Positions 41,930 to 64,000 of a DNA stretch of 64,000 nt are shown here, piece after piece. The notes under the pieces are model-generated. The model made no database searches and was not told where the DNA came from. It worked only from the letters and a program-made list of their open reading frames with translations. Every line of letters starts with the position of its first letter. Positions within the stretch are counted from its first letter, which is position 1. Source of the stretch: Gadus chalcogrammus (taxonomy: Eukaryota; Chordata; Actinopteri; Gadiformes; Gadidae); NCBI RefSeq assembly GCF_026213295.1, contig NC_079419.1, positions 20,522,373 to 20,586,372 on the forward strand. The letters run 5' to 3'. Made by a program: the position numbers and the translations under genes.

Positions 41930-42708
41930 ACCTCTCTATGAGTACATAGATGGCATGTTTCTTTTTTATATATTAATGATCGCTCTCTCCTATTTTCTAC
42001 CGAATAAGAGTAACAGAATGCTTTAATATGCTCTGTCTCAATGCTCTGTCCCCGTGGTGGGCCTGTCCTCTGTCAGGTCTTCACACTCGCCCTCAGTAAC
42101 CATGCACTATCAGCTTTACAAGGGCTGGGTCTTTGAAAAGCAGCACTGATGCATTCAACACATGATGAGATCCTCTGGGAAGTCCTCTTTGGTTTAATAT
42201 GGCTACTGTCTGTATCTCAGAGGACACTTTTATCAGGGTCTTTGTGTTTAGAGAGTCCTCTTCAACACACCACACAGCAGGGCTGCCGTGTGGTGCCAGA
42301 ACATGTCTGACGAGGCCTTTAGTCATTCTATGGATATATTTTCTAACTGAATGATATCTGGAGAGTGTACTTGTGATTGTGGGTAGCAGGGTAAGTCTTG
42401 ATGGTGATTTGTACATCGGGGGGGATACATCCTGTTATTGTCCAAATCCGGTATTTCACTTTGGACATGCCAGAGAAACACACACACAAATGCATCACAA
42501 AATCACAAAAGAATTGACCTCAGACCGACATAACTGTCTTATCTCCCATTTTCCACAGTCATTATTTTGTATCTGCTGAAAGGCAGTCGCCTCTCTCATC
42601 GTCTCGCCCACCTGTCTGGGCCTGTCCCTGTTGAACCCTGACCTCAACAACGTAGAACCTTTCCAGGACGATTCCACTAAACTATCCTGGAATGCCCCCT
42701 CTAAGCTG

Positions 42709-43192
<484 letters not shown>

Positions 43193-43234
43193 AGAAAGAA
43201 AGTAAGAGAGGTAGAAAGAGGAAGGGTAAAGAGT

Positions 43235-43540
43235 GCAGCCTCTCTAGTGCAGTCTATAGTGAAGCCTCTAGGTCAGCCTCTAGTGAAGCCTCTAGTGAAG
43301 CCTCTAGTGCAGCCTCTAGGTCAGCCTCTAGTGCAGCCTCTGGTGCAGCCTCTAGTGCAGCCTCTCTAGGTCAGCCTCTAGTGAAGCCTCTAGGTCAGCC
43401 TCTAGTGCAGCCTCTAGTGCAGCCTCTAGTACAGCCTCTCTCGGTCAGCCTCTAGTGAAGCCTCTAGGTCAGCCTCTAGTGAAGCCTCTAGTGCAGCCTC
43501 TCTCTTCTAGTGCAGCCTCTAGTGCAGCCTCTCTCCCCAG
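43235..43540. repeat. 12-bp minisatellite GCAGCCTCTAGT
   Basis: About 25 diverged units alternate GTGCAGCCTCTA, GTGAAGCCTCTA and GGTCAGCCTCTA. Confidence 0.93.
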
Positions 43541-43755
43541 CTGCTGCTGGGCAGGTTTCTATTAGTAGGGCTGATGTCAATGTGTAGACCAGACCACAGG
43601 ACATTTGCTCGTGGTGAAGAGTTTGAAACCCCCTGTTGCTCATCAGTGTGGGCCGCCATGGTAAACACATGAGCCGTGTGCGTGTATGTTAGTGTGTATT
43701 CAGTAAGCAGGGGCCTTGAACTCTGTTGAGCTGAGAGGAAGAGGAAAGGGCTAAG

Positions 43756-45484
43756 CTAAGGCCACACTGCACGCGTTTTTCGGGTTAAAAAACGCGCATA
43801 ACGCGCCTGTGGCTGCGCTGGATTTAGGAGTCCGAGGTAGGAAACCCAAACGCCGCCGTGTTTGGGTGCATGATAGAGCTTAGATCGGGTTAGATTAAAT
43901 AATCTCGGATATAAATAACAATAATCGGGTTAAATAACTTAACATGGTGTGTCTGGTGTGTTTCCAGCATTCTTAGTATTGATCAGCAGAGATCAGCAGA
44001 GACGTTGAGGTTGCTTAGCAACCAGAGACGCTGTCCATGCAAGTGAATGGAGCGTTCCCTCTTCGTCATAACTATCAAACCAAACATCCTTCACATTCAC
44101 AGAGCGAACATTATGAAAGTAGAATGCACATTTCTCGCTAATTTATTTTACATAAACGCTTTTAATGGCTTAACTATGTTACTATTTCCATCCAGAATAA
44201 AGAAAGATGTCCGCCATATGCTTCTGGGCAAGCGTCACTACTAGTGTTGGCTCGTTCGTTCGCGAACCGGTTCGAATGAACGAGTCTTTAGGACGAACAA
44301 ACCGAACCGGTTCGTTTCTCTCGTTCGTGTCGTTCACCATTCGATTCACCGGAAACTCGACTAAACGGGCGAACGAGTTTCCGGTAGCACTAACTCCACT
44401 GAGTCTGACTGACTCAGCTGAGAACCGTGCAATGGCGTGCATTCCATGATGCGATTCACCGCTACCGGAAACCAGGCTGAACGAACAAACGATTCGCGAA
44501 CGACTCCTCCCAGTTCAGTCGAGTTTCCAGTAGCACTGAGTCTGACTGACTCAGCTGAGAACCGTGCAATAGCATGCATTCCATGATGCGATTCACCGCT
44601 ACCGGAAACTAGGCTGATTCGCGAACGACTCCTCCCAGTTCAGTCGAGCTCCCGGTGAATCGATTCACCGGAAACTCGACTGAGCTGGGAGGAGTCGTTC
44701 GCGAATCGTTTGTTCGTTCAGCCTGGTTTCCGGTAGCGGTAAATCGAATCATGGAATGCACGCAATTGCACGGTTCTCAGCTGAGTCAGTCAGACTCAGT
44801 GGAGTTAGTGCTACCGGAAACTCGACTGAACGAATGAACGAACGAACGATTCGCGAACGACTCCTCTTGGCGAACTGAATCACGTGAACTGGGTCACGGA
44901 AACGAGTCATTAAATCCACCACTAGTCTCTGCCAGTGACGTCGGGTCAAGCTCCACGCTGGTTGGTTATCGCGGCTAAGCGTCACGCGTAGGCGCGTCAA
45001 ACGTTCAGTTTTTTTAACTTTGCGCGTGGGTGCGTTGGGCGCGTTGGTGCGTTTACGTGCGTCATTACGTGTGTATGCCACGTCTAACGCCACTAACGCC
45101 TCGTGCCCACTGCCTCCGTCCGTTGACTGCTCCCCATTGACTTTGAATGGGGATGGACGCGCAATGCATTGTGGATCCGTGTGCTGAAGGCTCCGTCAAA
45201 AAGTTGAACAATTTTCACCTTTTTCGCCAGTGACGGATCCGTCATCCAATCAGATCACGTATGCAAATTTAAGCACTGTGACACTACTCGGGCTCTGACG
45301 ACCCCGGAAATCTCCCCCATCCGTCAGCCATGCCTTCTGAGTCCTTCGATCCACTCGCCATAGCAGTGGGTATGAGGCGTAACGCGCCGCTTTAACGCGT
45401 GTAACGCGTCTACGCGCCTAAACCAATGGTTCCCTATGCAAAAATGCAGATTTTCAACGCCAACGCGCGTGCAGTGTGGCCTTA
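43756..45484. mobile_element. Nested DNA transposons, three elements
   Basis: The outer element has termini AGGCCACACTGCACGCG (left, after TA at 43755) and its complement at the right end (…CGTGCAGTGTGGCCT then TA). Inside it, 44237-44927 is an element starting ACTAGTGTTGG and ending CCACCACTAGT, carrying several internal inverted copies of CTGACTCAGCTGAGAACCGT, CATTCCATGATGCG and TCGACTGAACTGGGAGGAG-like blocks. A further element, about 45097-45378, starts CCTCGTGCCCACTGC and ends GCAGTGGGTATGAGG. None encodes a protein. Confidence 0.75.
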
Positions 45485-45633
45485 TCTTCCTTTCGTACTT
45501 CAAATGGTAAGTGTTGGTGACCTCATGTATGAACCGTACTGATGGAGGTATGTCTGTGTTACATGCAGGGCTCAATGCCAGCACTGGTGTTCGATGCGGT
45601 ATTGTGTGTTTGTCCCTTTAACTGCCACCACAG

Positions 45634-45725
45634 GATCCAGGAGATGAAGGTTCTGGATGACTACCACGTCATTGGGACAAATGAGAAGATGCAAATCGGG
45701 ATCATAGAGGCCACCCACATGACTG
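45634..45725 (+). other. Orphan exon-like segment of unknown origin
   Basis: The segment is framed by a plausible acceptor (TTTAACTGCCACCACAG) and a donor (ACTG|GTACAC). It is open in one frame, reading IQEMKVLDDYHVIGTNEKMQ and then IGIIEATHMTG, a normal, non-repetitive composition. A second donor-like site, CAAATG|GTAAGT, occurs at 45507. I do not recognise the protein and could not connect it to other exons. Confidence 0.3.
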
Positions 45726-47258
45726 GTACACCACAAAACTACCCACCAACTCTCAATGATGTATAAATGTGCAAAAAGGCTAGGTTCGTTTGGGGTACCC
45801 CTTCCATGTGCATCACAAGTTTATTCTCTGTTAAAGACCTTAGGTTGGTGGTGTGTGCCACCCCTGTCCTTTTGTTGAAGTAGAGAGTAGGAAGGTTTGC
45901 TTTCATTCATTTCTGGTGACCTGTACTTGTTATGTAAGGTTCTTTGATTTGGCACAACCTTCAGTCCCTCTTTTGTCTATATTGTAGATAGAGTATACCA
46001 CATTAAACACGTGTGACTCACCACACCTTTTGTTCCTCACCTGTTGTGCTGGTTTATGTTTAATTATTTTCTCTAGAAACTAGGGTTGTAACAGTCTACA
46101 TGATACAGTCATACACAGATGTATTCAAAATAGTCTGGCTCTATAGAAATGTAAAGCACGTTATGTAAAGTCCTATGTTACATTTGAAGATGGTGTTGAG
46201 TTGGGAAATTAAATGGTGGGCAAACCACCAAACCCCTTTATTCAGTTGAAAATAGTTTAATTCCGGACAGCTGATGTTTTTGTGAAAATAGGATGGGGGA
46301 GGGCAACAGATGGAAGCTTCTGCAAAACATGAGGTTGCCTCCCTCAATTATTTCCTCATAAATTATGAAATTTAAAATATATATTTAATACCCGACTCCT
46401 TTGGAAATAATTCACACATACACACAACAAAAGGTATGTCTATTTATCCCGCTCAGTGACAGCCTCATATCTTTTCCTCTAATTTAAATAGGGAAAACAT
46501 ATGTGAGATAGTCTGCTGGTGTTTTGAATAAACTGGGATCTGGACAACAGCAACCTGGATTGGTACATTAATATGGAACATAACTGAAACTCCCTGCCTT
46601 TCTCCCGATGAAAATGATCTAGAAAAAATATGAAAGAGTATTGCCTAGCCAAGAAGACTCTGAAGACAACAGCAGTTGAATATTTCATGCTCATTTTAAT
46701 ATATTATAGAAAAACCAGCAGAGAACAGTATGTTACAATACATCGTGTGAGGGAGAGAATAATCCGTTGGAAACATAGTTTTATATTTCCTCAGGCAGAT
46801 GTTCAATGACCGGTCAGGTAATAATATACTGCCATTATATCATCTAACTGTATTATAAACACTCCTCAGGCAGCAGTTAGGAAAAGTAGCAGAGCGACGG
46901 ACAAGCACCTCCAAGCCGAGGCTGCTCGTCCATCTGTGTACAAACTCCTTCTACAGAGGGGACTTTGTGGAAAAATCAGAAATTTGAGATTAAAAGTTTA
47001 TTTGAAATAACAAAATCTAATTCCATAACCGTAATCATTTCAGGTCACATACTGAGCTAAAAAAAACAATTAGATAAAAACGATTGTGTGGAGCCACCAG
47101 AGATTCTCCATCGATTGGTGGAGAGTATAAATAATACATCAATCCAAAGCAGTACTGTTATATCCTATCCAAGTAAAAAGTAATAAATATACTGTTACAA
47201 ACAGCTGAAGGTCAGCAGCCAAAACGAGGCTGGGTGCAAGAAGATTATTGTGCGAAAT

Positions 47259-47389
<131 letters not shown>

Positions 47390-48678
47390 ATCGTATATCT
47401 ATGCTTTTCTGACGACGTACCTTCAAGGTTATGTGGCGGGAGCTGCAACCAGCTGCAGACCCGCCTGCTTTATTCAAAGTGCTAAATAGATAATCAAATA
47501 TAATACAAAAGAAAAGCCTACCCAAATCCTCGCTGACATAATGTTTGCACACAACTTTTAAAAGTTTTGGCTTAAGCTGGGCTCACTGTTTGTGATACTG
47601 GGGTGGTTCTCGTTCTTCCCAGAGTCTGATCTACATTGAATATTGTTGAATTGGGAATTTAGTGTAATCAATTAAGATGACCTGGGAACCTTGCAAAGGT
47701 GGCAGTGAATTATGTCAAAGTGCTTTTATTTTTAAAATCTTTGGAGTTCTCGTCCCATTTAATGAGCAATTTCACTCTTTACGAAAAGGTTGATTGCTTA
47801 TGAACTCCAAAAAATGTAATCTGTATCTATACAAACACATTATGTTCAATATTTGGCTTTAAATGTTCCTTATTAGGTCCCGCAACTAGGTGGAAAATGT
47901 ACTCTCTGCCCCAAATGTCACAAAGTGCAAATTGTGCTGGGAAGTCAACTAATTACATCCATGAATCACAGTTTGATGTATAAAAATCGAACACTATTGC
48001 CAGAACAACAGGAAGACTGAGTGAGACTCGCAACCATATCCTTTTGAGTAAAAATACCCCAAATTGTTATGAACCAACTTGTGCGTTCAATAAATAATAA
48101 TAAAAAACATAAGAAAGGGTTGTAAAAAAACTTCAACAAAGGCACACCATCTTTTTTAGACAAGTGTTAGCAAAAACATGTCAAAACTACTACAAAGACC
48201 AGTAGTTTGGGTGAACATGTGACCTCATATCAGCCAATACAAACACAATAAAAAGAGTTCAAACTCAACATAAATATTTCCCTCAGAGTGCGATCTCTGA
48301 GACCTTTGTGTGACCCAGAGCGTTTTACAGTTTGGTGTGATGATGACTCATCCCTTCACCTCCATAGAGGCAGGAGGGACGGCACTCAAGACCCATTTGG
48401 GGTCTACCAGTTCTACAGCAGCAACACCCCCCCCCGCTCCATGTTGTCACGGCAACACTTGACCCTTCACACCAGTGAGGAGCTAGAAGGTGGTGCTCAA
48501 AAAGAGAACCCTTGCCACATAGGGTGGGATGTCCAGCCCTCTCCCCCCGGGGTTGGGCCCCTAGTCAACGGCCTGTGGGAGGCCAGCTCGCAGGATTTCT
48601 CCACTGCGATTTAAAACCATTTCAATCAGAAGCAGCAACGCGCCTTTCGCGCCGTAGCGAGGACAAAGCTCCGCCCTG

Positions 48679-63286
<14,608 letters not shown>

Positions 63287-63362
63287 CTGCCAACACACAC
63301 ACATGGAGTCAGGGGTCCCGAACAAACACACACACACAAACACACACGGAGTCATGGGCCCG

Positions 63363-63499
<137 letters not shown>

Positions 63500-63737
63500 G
63501 GAGTCAGAGGCCCGAACGCACACACACACATGTAGTCAGGGGCCGGAACACAGACACACACATGTAGTCAGGGGCCCGAACACACACAAACAAATGAAGT
63601 CAGGGGCCCGAACACACACACACGTAGTCTGGGAGCCAGAACACACACACACACACACACACGTAGTCAGTGGCCCGAACACAGGTGTGTGTGTGTACAC
63701 ACCTAACCCTCTGTCCTGCTCTCCACGTGCCCCGTCC

Positions 63738-64000
<263 letters not shown>

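Overview
The window is vertebrate nuclear DNA, almost certainly from a ray-finned fish. Coding exons are short, have canonical GT-AG borders, and are scattered through introns loaded with (GT)n/(CA)n and (CT)n/(AG)n microsatellites, minisatellites and fish-type DNA transposons. The very high dinucleotide-repeat load resembles gadiform (cod-like) genomes; that is an inference. No prokaryotic feature, CRISPR array, rRNA or convincing tRNA gene was seen.

Five protein genes were assembled exon by exon, with reading phase checked across every junction. (1) mgst3 (+, 3318-5615), a complete 150-residue microsomal glutathione S-transferase 3. (2) An unrecognised type I single-pass membrane protein (-, 8518-11592): signal-peptide exon, Ser/Thr/Pro-rich exon, transmembrane exon, 3' end not found. 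(3) ipo13 (+, 12481-30050), a complete 21-exon importin-13 of 969 residues. (4) fzr1 (-, 32093-39923), a complete 13-exon APC/C activator (Cdh1) of 487 residues, convergent with ipo13. (5) A PDE4 cAMP phosphodiesterase (-, 48679 to beyond 63286): all catalytic exons, UCR2, and an internal first exon for a super-short isoform; UCR1 and the longer 5' exons lie beyond the window.

The rest is introns and intergenic DNA. It holds a 740-bp foldback element (21758-22497), a 1.8-kb inverted-repeat transposon inserted into an older repeat (13861-15704), a decayed Ty3/Gypsy pol (about 25080-26740), a three-level nested transposon (43756-45484), a related element at 38995-39608, two Tc1/mariner-like MITEs and several copies of one dispersed fish repeat.

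The most unusual signal is a set of minisatellites whose unit contains a copy of an adjacent real splice site: the ipo13 last-exon acceptor (59 bp x 8), the ipo13 exon-8 donor (about 28 bp x 5), and the fzr1 penultimate-exon donor (36 bp x 4 extra). The fzr1 array is open in the coding frame and has a multiple-of-3 period, so each extra donor would add a 12-residue repeat near the Cdh1 C-terminus. Two ipo13 exons whose length is a multiple of 3 are also flanked by complementary GT and CA tracts.
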